A DNA stretch of 64,000 nt, from assembly GCF_965233615.1 (NCBI RefSeq), contig NZ_OZ247495.1; one strand, written 5' to 3'. The notes below the pieces were generated by a model. The model did no database searches. It saw only the letters and a program-made list of their open reading frames with translations, and was not told where the DNA came from. Of the stretch, positions 35,283-45,919 are shown piece after piece; position 1 is the first letter of the stretch; each line of letters starts with the position of its first letter. The DNA comes from Pelagibius sp028280305. GTDB lineage: Bacteria > Pseudomonadota > Alphaproteobacteria > Kiloniellales > Kiloniellaceae. The position numbers were made by a program, and so were the translations under genes.

Positions 35283-35477
35283 ATGGACGAAATGGACAGC
35301 AACCTGCCGCCGACCCTGGAAGTGAAGACAGACCGCCGCCGCTTCGGCCGCCTTCTGGCTGGATTCGGCCTCGGTGTCGCCACCCTGGGCCTTGCCGCCT
35401 GTTCGGGCGTGCAAAGCCAGCCGCGCGATCCCAACCGCAGGCCCTTTTGGCAACGCAACGAGCAGCGCGACGACTGA
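35283..35477 (+). CDS. Small putative lipoprotein with Tat-like signal
   Basis: A 64-residue protein (61 if it starts at the ATG at 35292, which has better Shine-Dalgarno spacing). It has TDRRRFGRLLAGFG, a twin-arginine-like motif, then a hydrophobic core and a lipobox LAAC. The short remainder is polar (SGVQSQPRDPNRRPFWQRNEQRDD). This would be a membrane-anchored peptide of about 27 residues. No function can be named. Confidence 0.6.
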   Translation: MDEMDSNLPPTLEVKTDRRRFGRLLAGFGLGVATLGLAACSGVQSQPRDPNRRPFWQRNEQRDD

Positions 35478-35500
35478 GCCGTAGCCGGCGCCCCCAGCGT

Positions 35501-35920
35501 TCAGGCCGGCCTTTCGGGCATCCCCGGAAAGGCTTTGCACGCCGGGTCCACCGGATCCCAGGATACGGCGCGGCTGGCATAGACAGCCAGCTGCGGCTTG
35601 GCGATTTCCGGATCGTCGAGACTGGATGCGCGCACCGCGACCATATCGCCCATCGCCGAGTTCTTTGAGTAGACTGGGGATCCGCAGGTGGGGCAGAAGC
35701 CGCGGCTCGCGATGTTTCCGCTATCGGCGGTGCTGTCATAGAACCTGACTTCACCAGAAACCGTGAAGCTGCCCTTTGCCAGGCCGACATGGGTGCCGTG
35801 GCAGGTGCCGCTGGTCTTACGGCAATCGAGGCAATGACAGTTCACCACGATTTTGGGGGCTTCCGAAGCTTCATAGCGCACGGCGCCGCAAAGGCATCCG
35901 CCGGTGATCTTCTCTGGCAT
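35501..35920 (-). CDS. GFA family (glutathione-dependent formaldehyde-activating enzyme-like) protein
   Basis: A 139-residue zinc protein of the GFA/CENP-V fold. Cys motifs are in order: GGCLCGAVRYE, CHCLDCRKTSG and GFCPTCGSPVYS. The ATG at 35920 starts just before the first motif (MPEKITGGCLCGAV); longer in-frame extensions upstream are shadows of the divergent gene. Substrate is unknown for most family members. It is divergent from an HxlR regulator, with a palindrome between. Confidence 0.9.
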   Translation of the reverse strand: MPEKITGGCLCGAVRYEASEAPKIVVNCHCLDCRKTSGTCHGTHVGLAKGSFTVSGEVRFYDSTADSGNIASRGFCPTCGSPVYSKNSAMGDMVAVRASSLDDPEIAKPQLAVYASRAVSWDPVDPACKAFPGMPERPA

Positions 35921-35966
35921 CGCATTCTCCCTGGAGCGTTGTTGTCTTTCCGCGTGACGATGACGT

Positions 35967-35998
35967 AGTAGCTTGTATATTGCAAGTGACAAGCTACT
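35967..35998. promoter_or_regulatory. Operator-like palindrome between GFA gene and HxlR gene
   Basis: Perfect 10-base arms AGTAGCTTGT (35967-35976) and ACAAGCTACT (35989-35998) are separated by 12 bases. The site is centred between two divergent genes, one of which encodes an HxlR-type regulator. It is a strong candidate for the HxlR binding site. Confidence 0.7.
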
Positions 35999-36016
35999 GA
36001 CTTGGGATGAAGTCTC

Positions 36017-36376
36017 GTGAAGCACGATTTGCGCTCCGCCTGCCCGATTGCCACGACGCTCGATATTGTCGGCGACCGCTGGACCCTGGTGATTCTGAGG
36101 GACATGATCGGCGGCAAAAGCCGCTTCTCCGAGTTCCTCGAGTCGCCCGAGCGGATCACGACCAACGTCCTGACCGACCGGCTGGCGCTGATGCAGGCCG
36201 CCGGTCTGGTGAGTAAAGAGCCCTATCAATTGCGCCCCAAGCGGTTCCGCTATGTCCTGACGGAGAAGGGCGACGCCCTGCTGCCGGTCTTGCAGGAGAT
36301 GTGCCGCTGGGCCAACCGCTTCATGCCGGAGACCTGGACGGCGCCTGAGAGTTTCATGGCGCGCCGCGTGAAGTAG
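36017..36376 (+). CDS. HxlR-family winged-helix regulator
   Basis: A 119-residue regulator with CPIATTLDIVGDRWTLVILRDMIGGKSRFSEFLESPERITTNVLTDRLALMQAAGLV, the complete HxlR domain. The family's conserved N-terminal Cys is present at residue 9 and may sense thiol-reactive compounds. The start is GTG at 36017. It is divergent from the GFA gene, whose family is linked to thiol adducts, so a reactive-aldehyde or electrophile response is a reasonable guess. Confidence 0.9.
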   Translation: MKHDLRSACPIATTLDIVGDRWTLVILRDMIGGKSRFSEFLESPERITTNVLTDRLALMQAAGLVSKEPYQLRPKRFRYVLTEKGDALLPVLQEMCRWANRFMPETWTAPESFMARRVK

Positions 36377-36469
36377 CCGCGCGACGGCGACCCGAGCGGG
36401 CAAGTCTGGCATACCATCGCTGGACATCGCGCCCGGATCAGGGAAAAATCTCCCAACGAAGAACAACGA

Positions 36470-36498
36470 GCCGGCCCTGGGCAGCGCCCGGGGCCGGC
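36470..36498 (+). other. Strong GC hairpin before dctP
   Basis: A 13-base stem GCCGGCCCTGGGC/GCCCGGGGCCGGC has one G-T wobble and an AGC loop. It ends 18 bases before the dctP ATG and just before its Shine-Dalgarno sequence (GGGAGG). The following bases (ATTTCTTGGG) are a weak T-run. It could be a leader hairpin that stabilises the transporter mRNA or a terminator for read-through from upstream. Confidence 0.6.
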
Positions 36499-36516
36499 AT
36501 TTCTTGGGAGGAAACC

Positions 36517-37500
36517 ATGAAAAAGTCTCTTGTTGGGGCGGCGGCGGCCGTGGCCCTGCTGGCATCGGGTGCGGTTGCGCAGGCGGACACGACCATCCGG
36601 GTGACCCTGCAGCTGCCGGAAACCCACCCGCTGGGCGTCAATCTGACGGCCTGGAAAACCTGCGTTGAGGGACAGGCCGAGGATTTGGAGATCCAGATCT
36701 TTCCCGCCGCACAGCTCTATAAGGACAATCAGGTGCCGGAGGCCGTGGGTTCCGGCGCGATCGAGATGGGCACCGCCTCGCTGACCCGCTTTGCCGGCTC
36801 CGTGCCGGCGGTCGATGCGGTCTATGTGCCCTTCCTGCTGGATTCCGAGGAAAAGGTCGGCAAGTTCACCGCCCCCGGTTCTGCCGCGCGGGCGGCCATC
36901 GACGAGGCGGTGCTGCGCGAAACCGGTGCCCGCATCCTCTGGTGGCAGGCTTTCGGCCGCACGATCTACTTGTCCAAAGATCCGATTCGCGTGCCCGACG
37001 ATATCAAGGGCAAGAAGGTCCGCACCTTCGGCAAGCTGCTCGGTTGGACCGCGGAAGCACTGGGCGCGGCGCCGACTTTGATGTCCGGCTCAAAGCAGTT
37101 CCTGGCCTATCAGCAGGGTGCGGTTGACGTCGGCATCACCGGCGTCACGGCGGTGAAGTCGCGCAAGCTCTATGAAGTGATGGATCATCTCACCCTGTCC
37201 TACGACTCGACCATCGAGTTCGTTGCCGTGATGAACAACGACTTCTACGAAGGTCTTTCCGAAGCCAACCGCAAGATCGTCGACGATTGCGGTTTGACGG
37301 TGGAAAAGGAACTGCGTGACAGCATTTTCCAGCTCGAGGAAGAGGCCATCGCCTACGTGAAGGACAAGATCAACATCATCGAGCTGACCGATGCGGAGCG
37401 CGCCCAGTGGCGTGAAGCGACGACCTCGGTCGTCGATCGTTTCGTCAGCGAAGGCGGACCGACGGCGGCCAAGGTGGTGGAAGAGGCTCAGAAGTTCTGA
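36517..37500 (+). CDS. dctP: TRAP transporter solute-binding protein DctP
   Basis: A 327-residue periplasmic protein with a Sec signal peptide (cleavage near VAQA-DTT). DctP features include FPAAQLYKDNQVPEAVGSGAIEMGTASLTRFAGSVPAVDAVYVPFLLDS and the arginine-bearing KGKKVRTFGKLLGWTAEALGAAP. It binds an organic acid or related solute for the TRAP permease encoded by the next two genes. The ATG is preceded by GGGAGG. The ligand cannot be told from the sequence. Confidence 0.94.
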   Translation: MKKSLVGAAAAVALLASGAVAQADTTIRVTLQLPETHPLGVNLTAWKTCVEGQAEDLEIQIFPAAQLYKDNQVPEAVGSGAIEMGTASLTRFAGSVPAVDAVYVPFLLDSEEKVGKFTAPGSAARAAIDEAVLRETGARILWWQAFGRTIYLSKDPIRVPDDIKGKKVRTFGKLLGWTAEALGAAPTLMSGSKQFLAYQQGAVDVGITGVTAVKSRKLYEVMDHLTLSYDSTIEFVAVMNNDFYEGLSEANRKIVDDCGLTVEKELRDSIFQLEEEAIAYVKDKINIIELTDAERAQWREATTSVVDRFVSEGGPTAAKVVEEAQKF

Positions 37501-37537
37501 GCGGCCGGGTCCGCCACAGCGCCGCGCCGCAGTTGTC

Positions 37538-38053
37538 ATGATCAGGCTTATCGACACGACGTCGGAGCTGACCGGGAAGCTCGCCGCCTGGATGTTCTTT
37601 GCCATCGGCCTCTTCGTTACCTACGAAGTGGTGATGCGCTACGTCTTTACCCTGCCGACCATCTGGGTCGACGAGGTATCGCGCGTACTCCAGATCTGGG
37701 CGACCTTCCTGGCGGCGGGCTTCGTTCTGAAGCACCGCGACATGATCACCATCGAGGTGGCTTTCAAGGACCCGACCACGCTGGCGCGCAAACTTGTGGA
37801 GACCTTTGCCCTGCTCGCCATCCTGCTGTTCTCTGCGGTGACCTGCTGGTACGGCTTCGAACTCTGGTTCAAGGCGACCCGCCTCGGCCATACCAGCGAC
37901 AGTTTCCTGGCGACACCCAAGTGGCTGACCCACGCATCGGTCTGGATCGGTTTCGGTTTGCTTTTTGTTCAGGCACTGGCCGAGGGTGTGCGGATCTGGA
38001 CCCGGGGCATCCCGGAAAAGGACCGGGAAGTGCCTCTGGAAGACCTGCAGTGA
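37538..38053 (+). CDS. dctQ: TRAP transporter small permease DctQ
   Basis: A 171-residue membrane protein with four helices. The second is YEVVMRYVFTLPTIWVDEVSRVLQIWATFLAAGFVLKHRDMITIEV, the DctQ signature. The ATG at 37538 begins 37 bases after dctP. It pairs with the large permease encoded 17 bases downstream. Confidence 0.93.
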   Translation: MIRLIDTTSELTGKLAAWMFFAIGLFVTYEVVMRYVFTLPTIWVDEVSRVLQIWATFLAAGFVLKHRDMITIEVAFKDPTTLARKLVETFALLAILLFSAVTCWYGFELWFKATRLGHTSDSFLATPKWLTHASVWIGFGLLFVQALAEGVRIWTRGIPEKDREVPLEDLQ

Positions 38054-38070
38054 CGGAGCTGGGTTAGTCG

Positions 38071-39342
38071 ATGGAAGCCGCGCTCATCCTGCTGGCCCTG
38101 GTCGCGTTGCTCGTGCTGCGCGTACCGGTGGCTTTTGCGCTGGGAACCCTGGGTATCGCGCTGCTGTACTTCAAAGGCCTGCCGATGATCGGCGTGCCGC
38201 AGCGGCTCTACGGCACCATGGACAGCTTCGAACTGCTGGCTGTCCCTCTGTTTCTCCTGATGTCCAATGTCCTGCTCCGCGGCGGCGTGGGAAAAGATCT
38301 CTTCGCCGCGGTGCAGTCCTGGGTCGGACACTGGCCGGGCGGCCTGGGGGCCGCCACCATCATATCCTGTGCGCTCTTCTCGGCGATCTCCGGGTCTTCG
38401 GTGGCGACCGCGGCGACCATCGGCACCGTCGCCATACCGGAGATGACGCGGCGCGGCTACGACCGGCCCTTCGTGCTCGGCATGCTGGCCGCCGGGGGAA
38501 CCCTGGGCATCCTGATCCCGCCGTCGATTCCGCTGATCATCTATGGCGTGATCACCGAGGAATCGATTCCGACCCTGTTTCTTGCCGGTGTTGGGCCCGG
38601 TCTCTTCCTGGCCTCGGTCTTTCTCGTCTACGGCATCATCTACGCCAAGCTGGGCGGCGGTTACACCCCGCTGGAGAAGGCCGGCTGGGCCGAGCGGCGC
38701 GCGGCCAGCCTCATGGCCCTACCGACCATCCTGCTGGCGGTGGTTGTCATCGGGTCGATCTATGCCGGGATCGCCACGCCCTCTGAAAGCGCCGGTGTCG
38801 GCTTTGTCATGGTGCTGATCATCACCGTCGCCATGCGGCGCATGACCCTGGAGAAGTTGCGGGAAGCAACCTACGGCGCGATGAAAACCACGGTGATGAT
38901 CTTTCTTATCGTGGCGGGTGCCAAGGTGTTCTCCTACGCCATCACCCTCTATCTGATTCCCCAGTCGATCAGCCAGGCTTTGACGTCGTCGATTTCCGAT
39001 CCCGGCATCTTCATGCTGGCCGTGGGTGGGGTCCTGCTGTTGATCGGCTTCTTCCTGGAAGCGCTCTCCATGCTGCTGATCATGGTGCCGGTACTGTTTC
39101 CGGCGCTGGAGGCCATGGGGATCAGTCCGATCTGGTTCGGCATCTTTTTCGTTGTTCTCATTGAAACCGCGCTGATCACCCCGCCGGTGGGCCTCAATCT
39201 CTTCGTCATACAGGCGGTGGGCCGGGCGCGGATCGAAGAGGTGGTAAAGGGCGCCTGGCCCTTTGCCGTGATGATGCTGGCAACCGCCATCCTGCTGTGG
39301 TTCTGGCAGGACCTGGCGCTTTTCATTCCCTTCCGCCTCTAG
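38071..39342 (+). CDS. dctM: TRAP transporter large permease DctM
   Basis: A 423-residue permease with about twelve helices and the DctM repeat motifs: SAISGSSVATAATIGTVAIPEMTRRGYDR, AAGGTLGILIPPSIPLIIYGVITEESIPTLFLAG, and ITPPVGLNLFVIQ near the end. It completes a dctPQM operon. The 231 bases after it show no clear hairpin. Confidence 0.94.
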   Translation: MEAALILLALVALLVLRVPVAFALGTLGIALLYFKGLPMIGVPQRLYGTMDSFELLAVPLFLLMSNVLLRGGVGKDLFAAVQSWVGHWPGGLGAATIISCALFSAISGSSVATAATIGTVAIPEMTRRGYDRPFVLGMLAAGGTLGILIPPSIPLIIYGVITEESIPTLFLAGVGPGLFLASVFLVYGIIYAKLGGGYTPLEKAGWAERRAASLMALPTILLAVVVIGSIYAGIATPSESAGVGFVMVLIITVAMRRMTLEKLREATYGAMKTTVMIFLIVAGAKVFSYAITLYLIPQSISQALTSSISDPGIFMLAVGGVLLLIGFFLEALSMLLIMVPVLFPALEAMGISPIWFGIFFVVLIETALITPPVGLNLFVIQAVGRARIEEVVKGAWPFAVMMLATAILLWFWQDLALFIPFRL

Positions 39343-39573
39343 CTTTATACCCCTCGCGTTGGATTGCGCCACACCAGCCGATAGGCCAGAATTGACGTGA
39401 TTTATTGAACTATTGATCCTCTGATTCAGACTTACGGCCGCGGCTATCGCGGGCTCTCCCAAGCGTTGATGACGATTTCCGTCAGAGACCATCCAATGTC
39501 GCCGAACAATGTCAGGGTCGCCGCTGTCCCCGGCGCTGCAACGTCTTAGCGGAACCAAGCAAGGAAGACAGTG

Positions 39574-42432
39574 ATGGACGAAGGTATCTACATTCTGCTT
39601 GGACTTGCGGTCGGCTTTTACCTCCTTGTCGGACCGGGCTTGGGCATCGCCGCCTTTTTTCGCGGCAACGACGCCGCCGCGACGGAGCTTACGGATCTGC
39701 GTAAGCGCGTGCAGGCCCTGAGTGCCGAGCTTGCGCAACTGAAGGGCCAGATCCAGGGCCTTGCCGGCGGCGCCATGCCCGCGCCGGCACCGGAAGAAAC
39801 CAAGCCGGAAGAGGAGCAGCGGGAGGCTGACGAAACACCGAGCCCGCCGGAACCCGAGCCCGCTCAGTCTTCCGAACTCTGGCCGGTGAAGCCGAGCAGT
39901 CCCGGAACGCCTTCGGAACCCGCAAGAGAAGATGCCGCTGCTGCGCCTGCTCCGCCGCCGCCAAAACCAAGCCGCAATATCGAACAGTGGCTGACCTCGC
40001 GCGGTTTGATCTGGCTGGGCGGCATCACCCTGGCGCTGGCCGGCCTGTTTCTTGCCAAATACACCTACGACCGGGGCTGGCTCGCCCTGGGCCCGGGGGC
40101 AAGGGTGACAGCCGGTTTTCTCTTCGGCCTCGCCCTGGCAGCCGGCGGAGAATGGCTGCGCCGCCGCCCGTTGCAGCGGGCCATCGCCGCCATCGGCCCC
40201 AACTACCTGCCGCCGGCCCTGACCGCCGCCGGTCTGTTCTCCGCCTTCGGCAGCATCTACGCTGCTTACGGGCTCTATGCGCTGCTGAGCCCCCTGGTGG
40301 CCTTTGCCCTGCTGGCGCTGGTCGCTTTCGCGGCCTTCGGTCTGGCGGTCATCCAGGGGCCCTTCATCGCGGTCCTCGCTTTGCTCGGCGGTTTCGTCAC
40401 TCCGCTGCTGGTCACCAGCCCCGATCCTTCGGCTTGGGGGCTCTTTGCCTATCTGCTGGTCCTGACCGCCACCGCCATGGCGCTGGTGCGCTATCTGGGT
40501 TGCTGGTGGCTCGCCTGGGGCGCCCTCGCCGGGGCGCTGCTCTGGCCGCTGTTCTGGCTCACCGCCGTCTGGTCGGCAGGCGATGCGGCGGCCCTGGGCA
40601 GTTACACCGTGTTGCTGGCCGCCGTCTTCCTCGGCCTGCGTTACGGCGTGGGCCGGGAGGCTGGAGAGCCAAGGGAAATCGGATGGGTTCTGACGGAACC
40701 CGACCGCATCGCCTGGGTCGGCGCTCTGGGCGCTGCCTCGCTGGGCTTCGTTCTCCTGCGCATGGATGACTACGGCACGGTTTCTCTGGCGGCGGTTTTC
40801 CTGCTGGTTTGTCTCTATTTCTTCGCCGGTTTGCGTGAAGCCGTATTCGAGGGCCTGGCCGTCGTCGCTGCCGTCCTGGTGACCGCCTTTATGGCACTCT
40901 GGCACTTGCCCACGATCGTCGATTGGCCGCAGCGCGCCCACACCTATCTGGGGGAGGACTACGGCAGCGACCTGGGGCCGGTAATCCCGCCGGAACTGAC
41001 GGCCTTCGTAATGGTGTCGCTGGTGTTCGGCGCGCTCTTTGCGGTGGTCGGGTTTTTCGCCCTGGCCCGGGCCCGGCGTTTTGAGATATGGGCCGGCACC
41101 TCTGCAGCAGTGCCGGTTCTGCTGTTGGCGATTGCCTATTGGCGGATCACGGACCTGGGTATCGATCTGACCTGGTCGATCGCGGCTGCAGGTGTTGCGC
41201 TGCTTGGTCTCGCAGTTGCGGCTTGGTTGCAGAAGCGGCCGCTTCGTCCCACCGCGGACAACAACCTGCTGATCGGGATCTACGCCTTGGGCGCTGTGGC
41301 GGCGCTTTCCCTGGCGATGGCCATGCTATTGGAACAGGCTTGGCTGACCGTCGCCCTGTCTCTGCAACTGCCCGCTATCGCCTGGATCAGCGAACGCTTG
41401 AAGCTGACGGCGCTGCGCCCGGTCGCCCTGGTGGTCGCCGCCGTGGTGCTGATCCGCCTGGTGGTCAACTACAACGTCCTTTCCTATCCTTTGGGCGGAC
41501 TGCCGGGCTTCAACTGGATTCTCTACGGTTATGGCGTCCCGCTGCTGGCGTTCTGGTGGTCGGCGCGCAGCTTCCGCAAGGCAGCCGATGACCGGCTGGT
41601 TTTGGTTTTGGAAACCGGTACGCTTGTGCTTCTCTGGCTGCTGATCACCTTTCAGATCCGCAGCCTTATTGCCGGTGATCTGGCCAACCCGTCTTATGAA
41701 CTGGCCGAGCAGTCGCTGCAGACCGTGGCCTGGCTGGGTACCGCCTACGGCTGGCTGCGGGCCTATCGGCGCAGCGGCCGGGCAGTGCTGCTCTGGGGCT
41801 GGCGTCTGCTTGCCGGGCTTGCCGCGCTGCATTCACCGTTGTTCCAGGTCCTGCTCTTCAACCCGGTCTGGACGCCGGCGGCTGTGGGCGACTGGCCGCT
41901 GTTCAACCTGCTGGCCCTGGCCTATCTGGTGCCGGCGGCCTTCGCCCTGGCATTTGCCTGGGAACTGCGCGCCGATGGCCACAGAAAGTCGGCCCTCGCC
42001 GCTGCCGTCTATGCCCTGTTCCTGGTGTTCTTCTACCTGTCGCTGGAGGTGCGCCGCGCCTTTCACGGGTCCATGCTGGATGCCGGCGTCACCAGCGACG
42101 GTGAACTCCTGACCTATTCCCTGGTGTGGCTTGCCTATGCCTGGGTGTTGCTGGGCCTCGGCCTGAAGACCGGCCTGGCCAGCCTGCGCTACGCTTCCCT
42201 CGCGGTGCTGACTCTGGCGACGGCGAAGGTGCTGCTCTTCGACTGGGGGACTTTGTCGGGCCTGCCGCGTTTTACCTCCTTTGCCGCGCTCGGTTTCAGT
42301 CTTCTGGGCATCCCCTTCCTCTATCAGAAGCTTGTGTTTCCGCCTTCAAGCCCCGAGGAGCCCGGAGAGGAACTGGGAGAGGAACTGGGAGAGGAGCCAG
42401 GGGAAGAGCCGTCAGGCGGACCGGCCTCCTGA
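39574..42432 (+). CDS. DUF2339 multi-pass membrane protein
   Basis: A protein of about 950 residues starting at ATG 39574 (GTG at 39571 is possible but AAGGAAG fits the ATG better). It has an N-terminal helix, a short coiled coil (TDLRKRVQALSAELAQLKGQIQ), a Pro/Glu-rich linker, then about 25 hydrophobic segments beginning at WLTSRGLIWLGGITLALAGLFLAKY. This is the DUF2339 layout; its function is unknown. The C-terminus is a run of Glu/Gly repeats (EEPGEELGEELGEEPGEEP) encoded by a short tandem repeat at 42355-42410. Confidence 0.85.
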   Translation: MDEGIYILLGLAVGFYLLVGPGLGIAAFFRGNDAAATELTDLRKRVQALSAELAQLKGQIQGLAGGAMPAPAPEETKPEEEQREADETPSPPEPEPAQSSELWPVKPSSPGTPSEPAREDAAAAPAPPPPKPSRNIEQWLTSRGLIWLGGITLALAGLFLAKYTYDRGWLALGPGARVTAGFLFGLALAAGGEWLRRRPLQRAIAAIGPNYLPPALTAAGLFSAFGSIYAAYGLYALLSPLVAFALLALVAFAAFGLAVIQGPFIAVLALLGGFVTPLLVTSPDPSAWGLFAYLLVLTATAMALVRYLGCWWLAWGALAGALLWPLFWLTAVWSAGDAAALGSYTVLLAAVFLGLRYGVGREAGEPREIGWVLTEPDRIAWVGALGAASLGFVLLRMDDYGTVSLAAVFLLVCLYFFAGLREAVFEGLAVVAAVLVTAFMALWHLPTIVDWPQRAHTYLGEDYGSDLGPVIPPELTAFVMVSLVFGALFAVVGFFALARARRFEIWAGTSAAVPVLLLAIAYWRITDLGIDLTWSIAAAGVALLGLAVAAWLQKRPLRPTADNNLLIGIYALGAVAALSLAMAMLLEQAWLTVALSLQLPAIAWISERLKLTALRPVALVVAAVVLIRLVVNYNVLSYPLGGLPGFNWILYGYGVPLLAFWWSARSFRKAADDRLVLVLETGTLVLLWLLITFQIRSLIAGDLANPSYELAEQSLQTVAWLGTAYGWLRAYRRSGRAVLLWGWRLLAGLAALHSPLFQVLLFNPVWTPAAVGDWPLFNLLALAYLVPAAFALAFAWELRADGHRKSALAAAVYALFLVFFYLSLEVRRAFHGSMLDAGVTSDGELLTYSLVWLAYAWVLLGLGLKTGLASLRYASLAVLTLATAKVLLFDWGTLSGLPRFTSFAALGFSLLGIPFLYQKLVFPPSSPEEPGEELGEELGEEPGEEPSGGPAS

Positions 42433-42548
42433 CCCGGATGCGGTGTCTCAGCGGCTGCATTGCGCCGGCTCCGCCGATGGGCTAAAACCCGCGCCCGAAA
42501 GGTTTTTTCGCCTCTTCGCTTCAACAGCTCTTCAGCGCCGGAGTACCC

Positions 42549-44225
<1,677 letters not shown>

Positions 44226-44237
44226 ACCAGGGCGGTG

Positions 44238-44288
44238 CTAGAGCGGATATGCGTGCACGAAAAAGGGCCCCGAGAGGGGCCCTTTTTT
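44238..44288. terminator. Bidirectional terminator with a short repeat remnant
   Basis: The stem AAAAAGGGCCCC-GAGA-GGGGCCCTTTTTT (44260-44288) has an A-run and a T-run, so it can end both ettA and the convergent mlaC transcript. Just before it, CTAGAGCGGAT (44238-44248) matches the end of the dispersed CTAG-bounded repeats elsewhere in the window and may be a remnant. Confidence 0.85.
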
Positions 44289-44306
44289 GATGATTCTTGC
44301 TGCCGC

Positions 44307-44969
44307 TTACTGCGGCGGCGCGAAGGCGCCGCCGGAGATTTTTTCGCGCAGGGCCGCGGTCAGCTCGGAGATCTTGCCGCCGGAGCGTTTCAAGACGGTG
44401 GCGTATTCCGAGCGCAGGGTAATGACCATGCTGACCCCCTCGGCGACGATGTCGAGGATCCGGTACTGATCGCCCTTTTCCCTGATGCGCCAGCCGACCT
44501 TGTAGGGCTCACCCTCGGCACGCGGTATCTGCGAAGCGATGATCGCCATGTCCGGGTTCCGGCTGTCCGGGGTGACGGTGCCGATCTGGAAACGTTCGTC
44601 GCTGTTTTCGCTCAGCAGCGGCAGAAAGCGTTGCACCATGACGTCCTCGAAGACCTCGAGGAAAGCCGCACGGTCTGCTTCCGAGGCGCCGCGCCAGTAG
44701 CGTCCGACGACGAAGCGGCCGATGGCCGGCACGTCGAAGCTCTCATTGAAGAGTTTGCGGAAACGCTCTTCCTTTTGCTGATCGCTGGCCGAGGTGTCAC
44801 CCAGTTGGGCTGCTGCGGTTTCCTGCAGGTTGCTGAGGAAGCTCGCAGCCTGCTGGTTGTTGAAAGCTTCAACCTCTGCCGGTGCCGCCAAGCCTGCGGT
44901 GGCCACGACGGCGACCATCATCAGGGATCTGATCGGGCCGGCGGGAAGCAAGCGAGACATCAGGGTCAT
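44307..44969 (-). CDS. mlaC: Phospholipid-binding protein MlaC
   Basis: A 220-residue periplasmic protein with an N-terminal signal sequence (cleavage near EVEA-FNN). The MlaC/Ttg2D domain is visible as FRKLFNESFDVPAIGRFVVGRYWRGASEADRAAFLEVFEDVMVQRFLPLL and YKVGWRIREKGDQYRILDIVAEGVSMVITLRSEY. It shuttles phospholipids between MlaA at the outer membrane and the inner-membrane Mla complex. The start overlaps the mlaA stop by ATGA. The MlaFEDB components are not in the window. Confidence 0.93.
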   Translation of the reverse strand: MTLMSRLLPAGPIRSLMMVAVVATAGLAAPAEVEAFNNQQAASFLSNLQETAAAQLGDTSASDQQKEERFRKLFNESFDVPAIGRFVVGRYWRGASEADRAAFLEVFEDVMVQRFLPLLSENSDERFQIGTVTPDSRNPDMAIIASQIPRAEGEPYKVGWRIREKGDQYRILDIVAEGVSMVITLRSEYATVLKRSGGKISELTAALREKISGGAFAPPQ

Positions 44970-45919
44970 TCCACCACCAGGCTGTTCTGATCGGCGGAAA
45001 GCGGATCGCGAGTCTCGGCGTTGGGGCCCTCGGCATCCGGAAGGTCGGAGAAGTTGGGGACTTCCTGCGGCGGCGCCCCGTTGTTGATTTCGCTCACCCT
45101 GTTCTGACGGTAGAGCGAACGGATGCGCGCATAGAAATCCAGAGAGTCGCTTTTCAGCGCATCGAGTTCCTCGATGTTGCGTGACCGCAGATCGACGCCT
45201 GTCACCGCGGATCGGGCCAGGCCCACCTCCGTCGGTGCAATGTAGGTCAGTGGGTCCAGCAGCGTATCGACCACCCGTCCACCGGCGTCACGCAGCGAAG
45301 AGGGGCCGAAGATCGGCAATACCAGATAGAAGCCCTCGCCGGCGCCATAGGTGCCCAGGGTCTGGCCGAAGTCTTCACTGTGATAGGGATAGCCCGAGTC
45401 GGCGGCGATATCGAAGACACCGAGCAGACCGATCGTCGAATTGATGAAGAAACGCGCTGCGGTGGTTTCCGCGCGCTCCAGGTCGCCCTGCAGCAGATCG
45501 TTCGCCAGGGTTACCGGACTGCGCAGATTGCGCAGAAAGTTTCTGACCGAGTTGCGCACACCCGTGGGCACGACAAAACGGTAGGTCGCAGCGATCGGTC
45601 GGATCACCGCAAAGTCCAGCGCCTCGTTGAAGGCGAAGAACATGCGGTTGGGAATTTCCAGGGGATCGTTGTCGCCCTCCTCGGCCCCGAAATCATCGCT
45701 CTCGCTCTGCGCCCATTCGTCTGAGCCGCTCTGCGCCAGCTGCTCCGCCCGGGGGTCGGCGCCGGTTTGAAGCGCGTCGGTGCTGGCAGACGCTGGCAGG
45801 GTTCCGGAGCCCGCCGTGGAATCCACCTCGACGGGGGCTGTTGCACAGGCCCCCAAGGCGATCGTAACGGCAAGACTGGCTAGAAAGGGTCGCAGACGCT
45901 GCGGAACAGAAGAAATCAC
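44966..45919 (-). CDS. mlaA: Outer-membrane lipoprotein MlaA (VacJ)
   Basis: A lipoprotein of 317 residues from GTG 45919, with a lipobox LGAC after a hydrophobic signal. Longer readings upstream would bury the signal peptide. The mature part has an acidic linker, then DPLEIPNRMFFAFNEALDFAVIRPIAATYRFVVPTGVRNSVRNFLRNLRSPVTLANDLLQGD and DFGQTLGTYGAGEGFYLVLPIFGPSSLRD, the MlaA signature. It removes phospholipid from the outer leaflet of the outer membrane. Loss of mislocalised lipid then runs through MlaC. Confidence 0.93.
   Translation of the reverse strand: MISSVPQRLRPFLASLAVTIALGACATAPVEVDSTAGSGTLPASASTDALQTGADPRAEQLAQSGSDEWAQSESDDFGAEEGDNDPLEIPNRMFFAFNEALDFAVIRPIAATYRFVVPTGVRNSVRNFLRNLRSPVTLANDLLQGDLERAETTAARFFINSTIGLLGVFDIAADSGYPYHSEDFGQTLGTYGAGEGFYLVLPIFGPSSLRDAGGRVVDTLLDPLTYIAPTEVGLARSAVTGVDLRSRNIEELDALKSDSLDFYARIRSLYRQNRVSEINNGAPPQEVPNFSDLPDAEGPNAETRDPLSADQNSLVVE

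Noticed and set aside
42355..42410. Tandem Glu/Gly repeats at the end of the DUF2339 gene considered as a separate repeat element
   Set aside because: They are in frame and code for the acidic tail of the protein; a simple internal repeat is the plain explanation.
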